Positions 7,594 to 16,729 of a stretch of DNA of 64,000 nt are shown piece after piece. The stretch is from contig PKRC01000004.1 of the NCBI GenBank assembly GCA_017577715.1, forward strand, positions 1-64,000, read 5' to 3'. The stretch is from Clostridia bacterium (lineage in GTDB: Bacteria > Bacillota > Clostridia > Caldicoprobacterales > Caldicoprobacteraceae). The notes beneath the pieces were generated by a model that was not told the origin of the DNA, searched no databases, and was given only the letters and a program-made list of their open reading frames with translations. The position numbers and the translations under genes were made by a program. The first letter of the stretch is position 1. Each line of letters starts with the position of its first letter.

Positions 7594-10038
7594 ATGTATC
7601 GTAGAATGTTGGCTCTACTTGTCGGACTAACTGTAGGGATTTTCTTCGTAGGAATCGTACCTGTGGCACATGGGGATACCGATTACAGCATTATTCGCGT
7701 GCGGCTGGCTTCCATGGGGGATATTGTCAGCGCAAAGGTTAAAGTGAATGGGAATTACAGTATAGCAGAAAATAGTGATATCTATCTTGAAAAGAACAAG
7801 GAGTACGAGATAGGTATACAAGATGGCAAGCTGATCTTGAAAGATGGAAATGCTGTTTACATGCTGGGCAAAAAGTTCACTTTTAAGCAGCACAAGGGTG
7901 AAGATTCCGATGTTCTGAGCGTGCTTAACTCTTCCTATGGATGGACAAATTACAAAGGCGATATGGTAGTGAGCCTGGAAGGAGGATACATCAGGCTTAC
8001 CAATCACGTGTATCTTGAGACCTATTTATATGGCGTATTGCCCTACGAAATGAGCAACTCGTGGCCTTTAGAAGCGCTCAAAGCTCAAGCTGTAGCTGCC
8101 CGTACATACGCTGTTCGTTATAAGAAACCTGCTTTGGATTATGATGTGGTGGATACCCAGAGTAGCCAAGTATATAGAGGATATGATGCCACAAAAGGGA
8201 ATTGTATAAAGGCAGTGGATGAAACAGCCAAGATGGTGCTGAAATACAATGGGGATTTTGTATATACCTTTTATTCATCCAGCAATGGAGGATGGATAGA
8301 GGCGGGATATGAGGTTTTTTCAGGCATAAGCAAGGATTACAAACCTCTTACTGCCAAAGAGGATCCCTATGATCCTAAAAGTAAATGGAGTTTTACCATC
8401 TATAAAACGCAGATCGATATGACGGGGAAGGACCTTACGGATCCGGCTAGTTGGTGGGACTCGGTAACCGAGAGGGATATCACCAGATACAAGGATTTTA
8501 TAGAAAAACTGAAAAATGAGCTCAAAAGTAAAAACGGTGCATCTGACGTCAAAATTATTAGCATTGATGAGATACGGTTTGAAGGAGAGACGGAGGGCAA
8601 GAGGAAAAGAGAGGCTTATATTAAGCTTTCCTTTTACATGAAGAGAGGCGATAACGGTTATGTGATGGATGATCAAGGCAATATTAATCTCTGTACGGAA
8701 GAAATCAAGATTTCAACCAAGGATATGCGCTTTGCTGTAGGCACCACTATAATGAGGAGCTTATACATAACAGGCCTTGAGCTGCGCAATGCAGATGTTC
8801 CCGGACAAGAAGAGTATGTTGTATCAGGATTGGGTTTTGGGCATGGCGTTGGTATGAGCCAGTGGGGCGCCAAGGCTATGGCCGAACAAAATAAAACTTA
8901 TAGAGAGATTCTGAACTTCTATTATCCAGAGGCTACAGTAGAGGTTCTCAACATTTCTTCGCCCGATCTTCCCGACATGCCCTCAAGAGGTGATAATAGG
9001 CAGGATCCTCAGCCTTCTGATGGGGGTACTGATGGGGGAGGGAACCAACAGCCACAGCCCGTATATGGCATTGTAAAGGTAACTACTTCGCTGAACGTTA
9101 GGCAAGGGCCGGGTACGCAATACAAGCGCATTGGAGGATTGGGGCCCAATACTCGCGTACAAATATTGCGACAAGTAGGGGATTGGTACGAGATAAAAGC
9201 GGGCAACCTGCAGGGATATGTCCATAGCGACTATGTCGTATTAGAAGGGGGGCAGCAACCTCCAGGGTCCTCTTCAGGGGGTAACAAAGGGCAACAACCA
9301 TCAGATTCTTCCTCGGGAGGTAACCAGGGACAGCAGCCACCGGTTGATCCGCCTGTGCCACCCGGCAATGATAAAAGATATGCTGTTGTAACTGCTAGCG
9401 CATTGAACGTGCGCAGTGGCCCCAGTACCAAAAACCATAAAATTGGTATGGTAGTTAAGGGGAATAGGCTTACTGTGCTGGAACAAGTCGGTGAATGGTA
9501 TAAGATAGAGTACAATGGACTTATAGGATATGTACACGGCGGTTATATAAAGCTGGAGGTTACCAGCTCTCAACCTTCAAGTGGAGGCAATAGCCAATCT
9601 CCTAGCACCAATACCGGCAGTGTGATAGCTAAAGGGACGGTAACAGCCAGCATTCTTAACGTTCGCGCAGGGGCTGGTACAGGATTTAAAGTAATTGGAA
9701 AGCTTGCAAAAAGTACAAAGGTGGACATTTTGGAAAAGGTGGGAGCCTGGTATAAAATTAAATATGGCAATACTGTTGGATACGTGCATGGGGATTATAT
9801 TAAGCTAGACGCTAGCGGCAGTACGGGTTCTAGAGGGGAACAGTCAACTTCTATCGGGATTGTTACAGCAAGTGGGTTAAATGTGAGGTCTGGTCCGGGG
9901 ACCAATTATAGTAAGGTCGGGATTTTATACCGCAATAGTCAGGTGACTATTTTAGGGCAAAGCGGAGTGTGGTATAAAATAAAATTTGGCAACATGACGG
10001 GGTATGTGCACAGCGCTTATGTGAAGGTGAAGGTTTGA
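7594..10038 (+). CDS. Secreted SpoIID/LytB domain protein with four SH3b repeats
   Basis: 814 aa. A signal peptide (MYRRMLALLVGLTVGIFFVG...HG) is followed by a SpoIID/LytB domain (about residues 130-450) with LETYLYGVLPYEMSNSW and EALKAQAVAARTYAV; the Glu of LPYEM matches the catalytic Glu of the lytic transglycosylase SpoIID, and GFGHGVGMSQWGA is the family's second signature. Then come four bacterial SH3 domains (about 491-550, 598-655, 681-738, 757-814), each with LNVR.G...WYKI...GYVH, joined by Ser/Gly/Gln/Pro linkers. It probably cuts or remodels peptidoglycan outside the cell. It has its own promoter and terminator. It is not the sporulation SpoIID itself, which lacks SH3 repeats. Confidence 0.88.
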   Translation: MYRRMLALLVGLTVGIFFVGIVPVAHGDTDYSIIRVRLASMGDIVSAKVKVNGNYSIAENSDIYLEKNKEYEIGIQDGKLILKDGNAVYMLGKKFTFKQHKGEDSDVLSVLNSSYGWTNYKGDMVVSLEGGYIRLTNHVYLETYLYGVLPYEMSNSWPLEALKAQAVAARTYAVRYKKPALDYDVVDTQSSQVYRGYDATKGNCIKAVDETAKMVLKYNGDFVYTFYSSSNGGWIEAGYEVFSGISKDYKPLTAKEDPYDPKSKWSFTIYKTQIDMTGKDLTDPASWWDSVTERDITRYKDFIEKLKNELKSKNGASDVKIISIDEIRFEGETEGKRKREAYIKLSFYMKRGDNGYVMDDQGNINLCTEEIKISTKDMRFAVGTTIMRSLYITGLELRNADVPGQEEYVVSGLGFGHGVGMSQWGAKAMAEQNKTYREILNFYYPEATVEVLNISSPDLPDMPSRGDNRQDPQPSDGGTDGGGNQQPQPVYGIVKVTTSLNVRQGPGTQYKRIGGLGPNTRVQILRQVGDWYEIKAGNLQGYVHSDYVVLEGGQQPPGSSSGGNKGQQPSDSSSGGNQGQQPPVDPPVPPGNDKRYAVVTASALNVRSGPSTKNHKIGMVVKGNRLTVLEQVGEWYKIEYNGLIGYVHGGYIKLEVTSSQPSSGGNSQSPSTNTGSVIAKGTVTASILNVRAGAGTGFKVIGKLAKSTKVDILEKVGAWYKIKYGNTVGYVHGDYIKLDASGSTGSRGEQSTSIGIVTASGLNVRSGPGTNYSKVGILYRNSQVTILGQSGVWYKIKFGNMTGYVHSAYVKVKV

Positions 10039-10050
10039 AGTGCTACAATA

Positions 10051-10083
10051 AAAAAAGCGTGGGGATTAACCCTACGCTTTTTT
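10051..10083. terminator. Two-way terminator between convergent genes
   Basis: AAAAAAGCGTGGGG - ATTAA - CCCTACGCTTTTTT has A and T runs on both flanks, so it can end transcription from the SpoIID/SH3 gene on + and from comB on -. Confidence 0.85.
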
Positions 10084-10207
10084 GCTTTGATATATCTGCT
10101 CAATATTACGAGAAACCTACCCCGCTATATATTGTAGTACAGTAATTTGCAGTACAATAAACTTTCGATTCCACCAGTGCCTTGATATGAAGCTTTCTAC
10201 AACGCCT

Positions 10208-10936
10208 TCAGGTTGTCTCTAAAACTCTTATGATGCCTTCGCGGTATACTGGAACAGTAGGCAATAGATTTAGCTGAATGCAGTAATCCACATCGGACTC
10301 GAACCCTGCTTTCACCAGATTCTTGTAATGGTATGTGCGCTCCAGCACTTTTCTTAGGTCGTGCTTGTGGTTAGAATACATTTGTAAGCATACCAACCCC
10401 AAATCATCCATCTCTAGGGGTCTCCCCATATGTTGAAGCGTATCAAGCATCGCGCCTACGGCCAAGATATCATCCAACGAAAACTTTCCTTCGGTACCTG
10501 CACATATAAAAGCCACATCCTCATTCTTTTGTCCAATATATTGAGTTACGGCTTCGACGTTTAAAAATCCGCCAATGATGACTTCTTTTGCTTCGCTGGC
10601 CTTCCTTATAGCCTTTGTCCCGTTGGTAGTAGTTATAAGTAAGGTACGCCCTTCTACCACGTCGCGGGTGTACTCATATGGAGAATTTGAAAGATCAAAC
10701 CCCTCTATCTTCAGAGCATTTCTTTCTCCACCTAAGAGGAAGGCTCCCCTCTCATAATTTTTCGAAAAGTTTATAGCTTCTTCAATATCAATTAACGGAA
10801 TGACTTCCTTGCAACCGTTATGTAAAGCGGTTATGATTGTGCTGCTGGCGCGAAGTACGTCGATGACGACTGCTACACGATCTTTAAGCTCTTTTTCATT
10901 TACATTGCTGGGCAGTGCATAAACGTCTATCTTCAT
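10208..10936 (-). CDS. comB: 2-phosphosulfolactate phosphatase (ComB family)
   Basis: 242 aa. The family removes phosphate from 2-phospho-3-sulfolactate, giving sulfolactate (coenzyme M path in archaea; sulfolactate is a spore component in B. subtilis). The family signature VVIDVLRASSTIITAL is at about residues 22-37, and LLITTTNGTKAI and FICAGTEGKFSLDD also match. The partner comA is not in the window. It is read in the same direction as spmA/spmB, 121 bases downstream of spmB, which suggests but does not prove a link to spore chemistry. Confidence 0.85.
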   Translation of the reverse strand: MKIDVYALPSNVNEKELKDRVAVVIDVLRASSTIITALHNGCKEVIPLIDIEEAINFSKNYERGAFLLGGERNALKIEGFDLSNSPYEYTRDVVEGRTLLITTTNGTKAIRKASEAKEVIIGGFLNVEAVTQYIGQKNEDVAFICAGTEGKFSLDDILAVGAMLDTLQHMGRPLEMDDLGLVCLQMYSNHKHDLRKVLERTYHYKNLVKAGFESDVDYCIQLNLLPTVPVYREGIIRVLETT

Positions 10937-11057
10937 GATAATTCTTAATGCCTCCGATCAAAACTAAATTATAAAGCAACCTCATGAATTGATTTTAAGG
11001 ACAAAATGCTTATTTGTCAACTTTAATTCAGGCATTTTTATAGAGCTTAAATCGGTA

Positions 11058-11594
11058 TCATCTGCCGAATACTATGCTGCAGACCATGACAGATGCCATA
11101 AGCCCTGCCAAATCGGCTAATAGCGCGGCCCATAGAGTATGCCGAATCCTTTTTATTCCAACTGCCCCAAAGTAGACTGAGAGGGTGTAAAATATGGTTT
11201 CAGTGGAGCCCATCACTGTTGAAGCTATCCGCCCGATAAACGAATCGGGGCCATAGACTTTAAAGAGCTCAGCCAATATTCCCATTGAAGCGGAGCCCGA
11301 CATGGGGCGCATGATTACAAGGGGAAGGATCTGGGCTGGAATGCCCACGCTTTCCACAAAAGGGCTTATAAGGCTTACAAGGATGTCCATGGCTCCGGAG
11401 GTTCTGAATATTCCGATTGCGACAAACATAGCTACCATGTAAGGTAACACCTTAACTGCGGTGGTAAGGCCTTCTTTTGCCCCTTCAACAAATGAATCAT
11501 ATACGTTTACGCCGTTTAAATGTCCATATATCAATACGATAAATATAAAAGCAGGAATGGCAAAAGAGGATATTATATTTATAACGCCAGCCAT
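11058..11594 (-). CDS. spmB: Spore maturation protein B
   Basis: 178 aa, the exact B. subtilis length, counted from ATG at 11594 (MAGVINIISSFAIPAF) behind the site GAGGGTG. A longer in-frame extension overlaps spmA and is rejected. Membrane protein of the nucleoside-recognition (Gate) family with several hydrophobic segments and the motif MRPMSGSASMGILAEL. SpmA and SpmB are needed for full dehydration of the spore core. It starts 20 bases after spmA, so the two are co-transcribed. Confidence 0.93.
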   Translation of the reverse strand: MAGVINIISSFAIPAFIFIVLIYGHLNGVNVYDSFVEGAKEGLTTAVKVLPYMVAMFVAIGIFRTSGAMDILVSLISPFVESVGIPAQILPLVIMRPMSGSASMGILAELFKVYGPDSFIGRIASTVMGSTETIFYTLSVYFGAVGIKRIRHTLWAALLADLAGLMASVMVCSIVFGR

Positions 11595-11614
11595 GTTATA
11601 TTTACACCCTCGCT

Positions 11615-12199
11615 TTAATAATACCTCTGGAATATCTTGGCGGCTATAATTCCTGCCGCCGTTGAGCAGACTGTAGCTATAAATGTAGTGCCAATGATCT
11701 CCGTTGGGTTGCTGGAGCCGGCCGTACTGCGCAGGGCTATCACAGTGGCGGGTATTAGTTGTATAGATGAGGTGTTTATAACCAAAAACATGCACATGGC
11801 GTTGGTTGCTCTATCCTTTTGGGGGTTCAATTCCTGCAGCTCTTTCATAGCCTTTATTCCCAAGGGAGTAGCTGCATTGCCCAGTCCCAACATGTTAGCA
11901 ATTATGTTCATGGTTATAGCCCCCATTGCAGGATGTTTGGCCGGTATGTCGTTAAATAGAAATCGCGTTATGCCCTGCATTTTTTGTGAGAGCTTTGTGA
12001 CCAGCCCTGCTTCTTGAGCCACCTTTATGAGCCCCAACCACAATGCGTAAACGCCTATTAACCCAAAACATAATTCCACAGCGTATTTAGCATTGTCCAG
12101 GGCTGCCTGCGTGACGACCTCTATCTTTCCATTAAATGCAGCGACTACCAGTCCTATCAATATCAACAATATCCATACTATGTTGACCATAGGCCTCAC
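11615..12199 (-). CDS. spmA: Spore maturation protein A
   Basis: 194 aa, an integral membrane protein of the nucleoside-recognition family. The N-terminus MVNIVWILLILIGLVVA is a membrane segment, and the conserved NMLGLGNAATPLGIKAM loop is seen in the middle. First gene of the spmA-spmB pair, transcribed away from abrB. The first codons read MRPMVNIVW; a start at the inner ATG is also possible. Confidence 0.93.
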   Translation of the reverse strand: MRPMVNIVWILLILIGLVVAAFNGKIEVVTQAALDNAKYAVELCFGLIGVYALWLGLIKVAQEAGLVTKLSQKMQGITRFLFNDIPAKHPAMGAITMNIIANMLGLGNAATPLGIKAMKELQELNPQKDRATNAMCMFLVINTSSIQLIPATVIALRSTAGSSNPTEIIGTTFIATVCSTAAGIIAAKIFQRYY

Positions 12200-12300
12200 C
12201 TTTTAGGCAATCTTTTTGTTTATGCATATGACATTTCTTTTTACAATAGAACCTATGCATAAATTTAATTATAGTTTACATATTTTTTACAAATAGCCTA

Positions 12301-12329
12301 TTGACTTTTATTGGTATTATTGGTAATAT
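12301..12329 (+). promoter_or_regulatory. Promoter for the AbrB-family gene
   Basis: -35 TTGACT (12301-12306), 17-base spacer, -10 TAATAT (12324-12329) preceded by TGG. An overlapping TATAAT at 12327 would need a 20-base spacer. It lies in the intergenic region divergent from spmA. Confidence 0.6.
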
Positions 12330-12376
12330 AATTTGCGTGATTGATGTCGAATTTTGTTAGGGGAGGAGGGGAGAAA

Positions 12377-12625
12377 ATGAAATCCACGGGTATTGTGAGA
12401 AAAGTAGATGAGTTGGGAAGAGTTGTAATTCCAATTGAGTTGCGTAGGACTCTGGGTATCGACAAGAAAGATGCTTTAGAGATTTACGTGGACGATGAAC
12501 ATATTATATTGAAAAAGTATGAGCCTGCATGCATATTCTGCGATAATGCCAAGGATGTACGGACTTACAAAGGCAGGAATATATGCAAAGAGTGCCTGGC
12601 TGAGCTGCGCAAGCTGACTGAGTAA
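12377..12625 (+). CDS. abrB: AbrB/SpoVT-family transition-state regulator
   Basis: 82 aa from ATG at 12377 behind GGGAGGAGGGGAG; a longer in-frame extension has no ribosome site. The swapped-hairpin DNA-binding domain MKSTGIVRKVDELGRVVIP fills residues 1-50. The C-terminal third has CIFC and CKEC, a CxxC pair set that may bind zinc and is common in clostridial AbrB proteins but not in B. subtilis AbrB. It stands between spmA and rsmI, the place of abrB in Bacillus (next to rsmI and metG), and likely represses post-exponential genes. Confidence 0.92.
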   Translation: MKSTGIVRKVDELGRVVIPIELRRTLGIDKKDALEIYVDDEHIILKKYEPACIFCDNAKDVRTYKGRNICKECLAELRKLTE

Positions 12626-12651
12626 CGCATCATCTTCCAGGCACCTACCTT

Positions 12652-12692
12652 TTTTCTTTGGTTATATATACATCATCATAGACCAAAGAAAA
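12652..12692. repeat. Inverted repeat between abrB and rsmI ends
   Basis: Perfect 11-base arms TTTTCTTTGGT (12652-12662) and ACCAAAGAAAA (12682-12692) around a 19-base AT-rich loop, between two convergent genes. It can form a hairpin in either transcript, but no T-run follows it in either direction, so it is not called a terminator. Confidence 0.5.
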
Positions 12693-12696
12693 TAGT

Positions 12697-13536
12697 TCAA
12701 GTATCTATAGAATGCTTGTAAACCTCGTTTCTGGGTAGCCCCCGGGCTTTAGCCACCTGTTTTATAGCTTCCTTCTTGTCAAAGCCTTGAGCCATGTATT
12801 GTTTGATGTGTTCCTTTATGGAAATATTCCACACATCCTTATGCTGCGTATCTTGATTTCCACATCCCTCTAAGATGAGCACTATTTCTCCTTTAGGGGG
12901 ATGTTCATTAAAATGTTGCAGCATCTGTTCAAGGTTTAAGATGATGACCTCTTCGTGTATCTTAGTTAGTTCCCGCACCACTGCCACCTTTCTGTTGCCC
13001 AGCTTGTCGAGCATATCCTTTAGGGTGGCAACTAACCTGTGCGGCGCTTCGTAGAGAATGATGGTGCGCTGCTCGCATTTTAACTCTTCTAGCCTTGCTT
13101 CTCTGTCCTTTTTCTCCCGCGGCAAAAAACCTTCAAACGCAAAACGGCTGGTATCCATTCCCGACAGCACCAAAGCTGTGATGGCGGCTGTGGGACCGGG
13201 CAATACCGTAACGGGTATACCGTTCTCCCTTGCCAGGCTAATTAGAGGTATTCCCGGGTCAGATATCCCCGGCATTCCCGCATCGGATACCAGGGCTACG
13301 CTATGGCCCTGCTTAAGCAGCTCTATAATTTTGTGACCCCGCTCCTTCTGATTGTGTTCGTGATAGCTTATAAGCGGCTTTGAAATCCCGTAGTGGTTCA
13401 AGAGCTTTAAAGTATGCCTGGTATCTTCAGCGGCGATATAATCCACTTCCCGGAGAATGCGAAGCGCTCTTAAGGTTATGTCCTCTAGATTCCCTATTGG
13501 CGTTGCGCAGATGTAAAGGGTACCTGTTGCCGGCAA
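12697..13536 (-). CDS. rsmI: 16S rRNA (cytidine(1402)-2'-O)-methyltransferase
   Basis: 279 aa. Tetrapyrrole-methylase fold that methylates the ribose of C1402 in the ribosomal P site. Motifs: GTLYICATPIGNLEDITLRAL at the start, AAEDTRHT, SDAGMPGISDPG, and GPTAAITALVLSG. It is the last gene of a minus-strand operon ccdA-tlpA-rsmI (33 bases after the tlpA-like gene). In Bacillus rsmI is also next to abrB. Confidence 0.95.
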   Translation of the reverse strand: MPATGTLYICATPIGNLEDITLRALRILREVDYIAAEDTRHTLKLLNHYGISKPLISYHEHNQKERGHKIIELLKQGHSVALVSDAGMPGISDPGIPLISLARENGIPVTVLPGPTAAITALVLSGMDTSRFAFEGFLPREKKDREARLEELKCEQRTIILYEAPHRLVATLKDMLDKLGNRKVAVVRELTKIHEEVIILNLEQMLQHFNEHPPKGEIVLILEGCGNQDTQHKDVWNISIKEHIKQYMAQGFDKKEAIKQVAKARGLPRNEVYKHSIDT

Positions 13537-13569
13537 AGAACATCGCTCCTTAGTTTTTTACCGAAGTAA

Positions 13570-14244
13570 TTACTCTTCCGTCGCCCTAATTGCTTCAACT
13601 ACAATTTCCATTTCTTCTTGGCCTGAAAAAGCTCCTATCTTAAGATAGCGAACTATCCCTTCCTTGTCAATAACGTAATTGGTGGGCACTCCGCTTTGGT
13701 AATAGATTTTCCAAGCTTCGTTATTCCTGTCCAGGAGTACGGGAAAGGTATACCCATACTGTTGAATAAAATCCCTCACCTTTTTCTCTGCAGCTTTATC
13801 ATCGGTTCCGCCCTTAAGCTCCACAGAGGTAGAGTTGACTGCCAAGATGACGATATCCTGGTCTTTGTACTTTGCATAAAATTCCTCCATATGGGGCATC
13901 TCAGCTCGACAGGGCGGACACCAGGTAGCCCAAAAGTTGAGAAATACGATTTTTCCCTTATAATCCGACAGTTTGATCTTATTGCCATTTAAGTCTTCAG
14001 CCTCAAAATCATGCATGGGCTTATTTATCTCCAAGAAATAATATTTGTCCTTTAAAATACTTTGTGGTGAAGTTGTGTTTTTGCCATCGCTTTCATCTAG
14101 TGAAGGATTGAGGGCATTTTCATCCTGTGGCTCCTCTGCTTGGCCTTGCGGCCTTTCCTGAGGCGTATCTTGTGACATAGCACAACCGCTTGCAAACAGT
14201 CCTAATGCCAGCAAAAGAGACAGTATTTTGATAATCTTGCCCAT
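13570..14244 (-). CDS. TlpA/ResA-like thioredoxin-fold lipoprotein
   Basis: 224 aa. Lipoprotein signal with lipobox LFASGC (Cys21), a flexible polar linker rich in Gln/Glu/Pro, then a thioredoxin domain with WCPPC (Cys109, Cys112) and a cis-Pro segment SGVPTNYVID. It is likely a membrane-tethered extracytoplasmic thiol reductase. ccdA lies 33 bases upstream and would pass electrons to it from cytoplasmic thioredoxin. Whether the final substrate is cytochrome c or other secreted thiol proteins cannot be told; no cytochrome c genes are in view. Confidence 0.88.
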   Translation of the reverse strand: MGKIIKILSLLLALGLFASGCAMSQDTPQERPQGQAEEPQDENALNPSLDESDGKNTTSPQSILKDKYYFLEINKPMHDFEAEDLNGNKIKLSDYKGKIVFLNFWATWCPPCRAEMPHMEEFYAKYKDQDIVILAVNSTSVELKGGTDDKAAEKKVRDFIQQYGYTFPVLLDRNNEAWKIYYQSGVPTNYVIDKEGIVRYLKIGAFSGQEEMEIVVEAIRATEE

Positions 14245-14277
14245 GGAATTGCATCATCCTTTCAAAATGATTTTCTG

Positions 14278-14970
14278 TTATGAGTCTAAAAAGGCCAATC
14301 TATTGAAGAAAATCAATAACCCTATTATGATGAGAAGTCCACCGCTAATCCATCTTATTATGTCCATATATTTGTACAGTTTTTTAAGGGGCGTCCATAA
14401 CACCGGCATACAGGCTGTCAGTGTCACAAAGGGCAACCCCAATCCTAAGCTGTATACCGCCAATAATCCCATCCCTTTACCGATGGAGGGGGTCTGGCTG
14501 GCCATGACCAGCACCGAGGCAAGCATTGGACCTATACAGGGAGTCCATCCCAAACCAAAGCCCATACCCGCGATAATGGATGTAAGGAATCCCGGCCCAT
14601 CAATGCTTGTCTTAAATCTTTTCTCATAATTTAAAAAGGGAATAGGGATAAGCCCAATATGGAACAGGCCAAAAAAGGCAATCAATGCTCCACTTATCAT
14701 TCGGATAACATCCTTGTGTTTCACTATAACCCTTCCGAAGGAGCTTGCCGCAGTTCCCATGCTGATGAACACAAAAGAAAAACCTATGACAAATAAAAGG
14801 GCGTTTAGTACCAAGGTACGATAGGACTTTGAGGTGCTTCTAAGCAGATTGTCGACGTTTTGCCCTGTCAAGTAAGCCAGGTATACTGGAATAAGCGGTA
14901 AAACGCAAGGAGAAAAAAAAGAGGCTAATCCTTCAACAAAGACCATAAAAATGAAGGCCAAGTCTGCCAC
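14278..14970 (-). CDS. ccdA: CcdA/DsbD-like transmembrane thiol transporter
   Basis: 230 aa with six predicted membrane segments. The two redox-active cysteines sit in FFSPCVLPLIP (first segment) and GWTPCIGPM (fourth), the hallmark of CcdA. It carries reducing equivalents across the membrane. First gene of the operon with the TlpA-like lipoprotein, its probable electron acceptor. Confidence 0.92.
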   Translation of the reverse strand: MADLAFIFMVFVEGLASFFSPCVLPLIPVYLAYLTGQNVDNLLRSTSKSYRTLVLNALLFVIGFSFVFISMGTAASSFGRVIVKHKDVIRMISGALIAFFGLFHIGLIPIPFLNYEKRFKTSIDGPGFLTSIIAGMGFGLGWTPCIGPMLASVLVMASQTPSIGKGMGLLAVYSLGLGLPFVTLTACMPVLWTPLKKLYKYMDIIRWISGGLLIIIGLLIFFNRLAFLDS

Positions 14971-15152
14971 CTATATTCCTCCTCATTTTTATTTTATAAT
15001 ACTTATAATACCCCATCTTTAGATTTAAACGACATATATCTTAATAATTAATATAATATGATGTAATATCTCCGTATTTTTCAGCATTTATATATTTCTA
15101 TTATAATATTGTGTAGCTTTTTTAACAAAATTTAAACTTTCACAATCTTGTA

Positions 15153-15181
15153 TTGACTTATAACATAATTTGTAGAATAAT
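15153..15181 (+). promoter_or_regulatory. Promoter for the LCP gene
   Basis: -35 TTGACT (15153-15158), 17-base spacer, -10 AATAAT (15176-15181), in AT-rich DNA 36 bases before the start codon. The remainder of the 247-base gap between ccdA and this gene is AT-rich with no other clear site. Confidence 0.5.
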
Positions 15182-15217
15182 GTTAGATGCTACATAAAGC
15201 TCAATGGGGGTATTTAC

Positions 15218-16273
15218 ATGAAAAAATTTTTGATAACTGCGCTATCCATATTGCTTGTCTTTCTAATAGCATCAGCGACTTATATATATGTATTGCTTGA
15301 CCAACTTGAAAATAATTCTCTCACAGATTATGCGGATTCATCGGACTTATCGGATTTCTCTGATTCATCAGATTCTCAGGAAGAAGTGCCCTCTAGTGAT
15401 AAAGATTTAGGGATTTCTGAAACAGCTCCCAAAACCAGCAAAACCGGTGTAATTAACATACTCCTGTTTGGTTTGGATTCAAGGGTTGAAAACAGTGTAT
15501 CTCGTTCCGATACCATAATGATCGCAACCATCGACAAGAAAAACCAGGTCATTAAGCTTACCTCCCTGATGCGCGATATGTATGTGCCCATTCCTGGCAG
15601 AGATAAAAACAGGATAAATACGGCTTATATCTTTGGCGGACCTTCCCTTGCCATCAAAACGGTAAACACCAACTTCGACCTGGATATACGCCATTATGTT
15701 ACGGTGGACTTCTTTGGTCTAGAAAAGATCATTGATCAGGTAGGCGGTGTAACTATAGACGTCAAAAAGCAAGAAATCCCCTATATTAACAGCTGCATAC
15801 AAGAACTCAACAGTCTAAATAAAAACACCAAGCCTGCCCCTTTGCTCAAAAATCCCGGCCCACAGACGTTAAACGGCAGGCAAGCGGTAGCATATGCCCG
15901 CGTGCGAAAAGTTGGGAATGGCGATTTTGAGAGGACCGAGAGACAAAGGCGGGTACTGGTAGAATTATTTAAAAAGATAAAGACCATTAACCCTTTGAAA
16001 CTACCCGGCTTGGTGAGCACTATGTTACCCTATGTGGAGACCAATCTCTCAAAGACCGAAATTTTGAGCTTGGGGATCTCAGTGTTGGGATTTAAGAACA
16101 AGGATATAATACAATACAGGCTACCAGTAGATGGAACGTATGAATCTAAGCGAATTGACGGCATGGCCGTTCTGGTACCAGATTTAGAAAAGAACAAGGT
16201 TCTTCTCCACGATTTCATATACGGTGACAGCGTAAATGATGAGGTTGCAGATGCTAACAGCAGTGGTGCTTAA
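15218..16273 (+). CDS. LytR-CpsA-Psr (LCP) family protein
   Basis: 351 aa. One N-terminal membrane anchor (residues 4-27), an Asp/Ser-rich stalk (about 33-60), then the LCP domain with INILLFGLDSR, RSDTIMIATID, LMRDMYVPIPG and the later GRQAVAYARVRK...GDFERTERQRRVL. LCP enzymes transfer lipid-linked polymers (teichoic acid or other glycans) to peptidoglycan on the outer face of the membrane. The Arg/Asp residues of the active site are present. It stands alone between ccdA and the metG leader; no glycan genes are nearby, so the polymer is unknown. Confidence 0.92.
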   Translation: MKKFLITALSILLVFLIASATYIYVLLDQLENNSLTDYADSSDLSDFSDSSDSQEEVPSSDKDLGISETAPKTSKTGVINILLFGLDSRVENSVSRSDTIMIATIDKKNQVIKLTSLMRDMYVPIPGRDKNRINTAYIFGGPSLAIKTVNTNFDLDIRHYVTVDFFGLEKIIDQVGGVTIDVKKQEIPYINSCIQELNSLNKNTKPAPLLKNPGPQTLNGRQAVAYARVRKVGNGDFERTERQRRVLVELFKKIKTINPLKLPGLVSTMLPYVETNLSKTEILSLGISVLGFKNKDIIQYRLPVDGTYESKRIDGMAVLVPDLEKNKVLLHDFIYGDSVNDEVADANSSGA

Positions 16274-16346
16274 CAATGGGAGGAAGATCATAGCTTTCAA
16301 CAGGAATTGATAAAGGGCAGAAATGTCTGATTTGGTGGAATAATAC

Positions 16347-16376
16347 TTGACATAATGGATAATATCATAGTATAGT
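16347..16376 (+). promoter_or_regulatory. Promoter of the metG T-box leader
   Basis: -35 TTGACA (16347-16352), 18-base spacer, -10 TATAGT (16371-16376); the T-box RNA starts a few bases further on. Confidence 0.75.
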
Positions 16377-16383
16377 ATTTTTA

Positions 16384-16650
16384 AGCTTGCAAACGCGATG
16401 AAGAGAAGAGTAGGCAGGTAGACCCGCCTTTAGAGAGCCGGGGTAGGTGAAAGCCGGCGGCGGAGTTTCCTGTTGAACATGGTCTTGGAGCGGAGCGGTC
16501 GAAATGGCGAGTAGGCCGCTACGGGAGGTCCCGTTATAGACGCAGGTGATGATGGTCACCGGTAGAGTTTTTCGCCGCGAGGCGAAAAAGAATTAGGGTG
16601 GTACCGCGGAGGATACCCCTCGCCCCTATATGGGAGTGAGGGGTTTTTTT
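16384..16650 (+). ncRNA. T-box riboswitch, methionine specifier, upstream of metG
   Basis: All parts of a T-box leader are visible. The stem I start has the GA/S-turn segment (gatgaagagaagagtag); the distal stem includes gagagccggggtaggtgaaagccggc; the specifier-loop segment TTGAACATGGTC has ATG (16479-16481), the Met codon; the T-box core AGGGTGGTACCGCG is at 16595-16608; and a terminator (CCCCTC...GAGGGG plus seven T) is at 16616-16650. Uncharged tRNA-Met would bind and favour readthrough into metG. Confidence 0.93.
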
Positions 16651-16729
16651 GCATGGAAGCCCTTTAAAGCGGCCAATCTATCACCCAAAATGAGTCCATC
16701 GACCATAATAAAAATTAGGAGGGTTGAAT

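Noticed and set aside
11595..11795. N-terminal extension of spmB to 11795
   Set aside because: It overlaps the end of spmA in another frame; the ATG at 11594 has a ribosome site and gives the family length.
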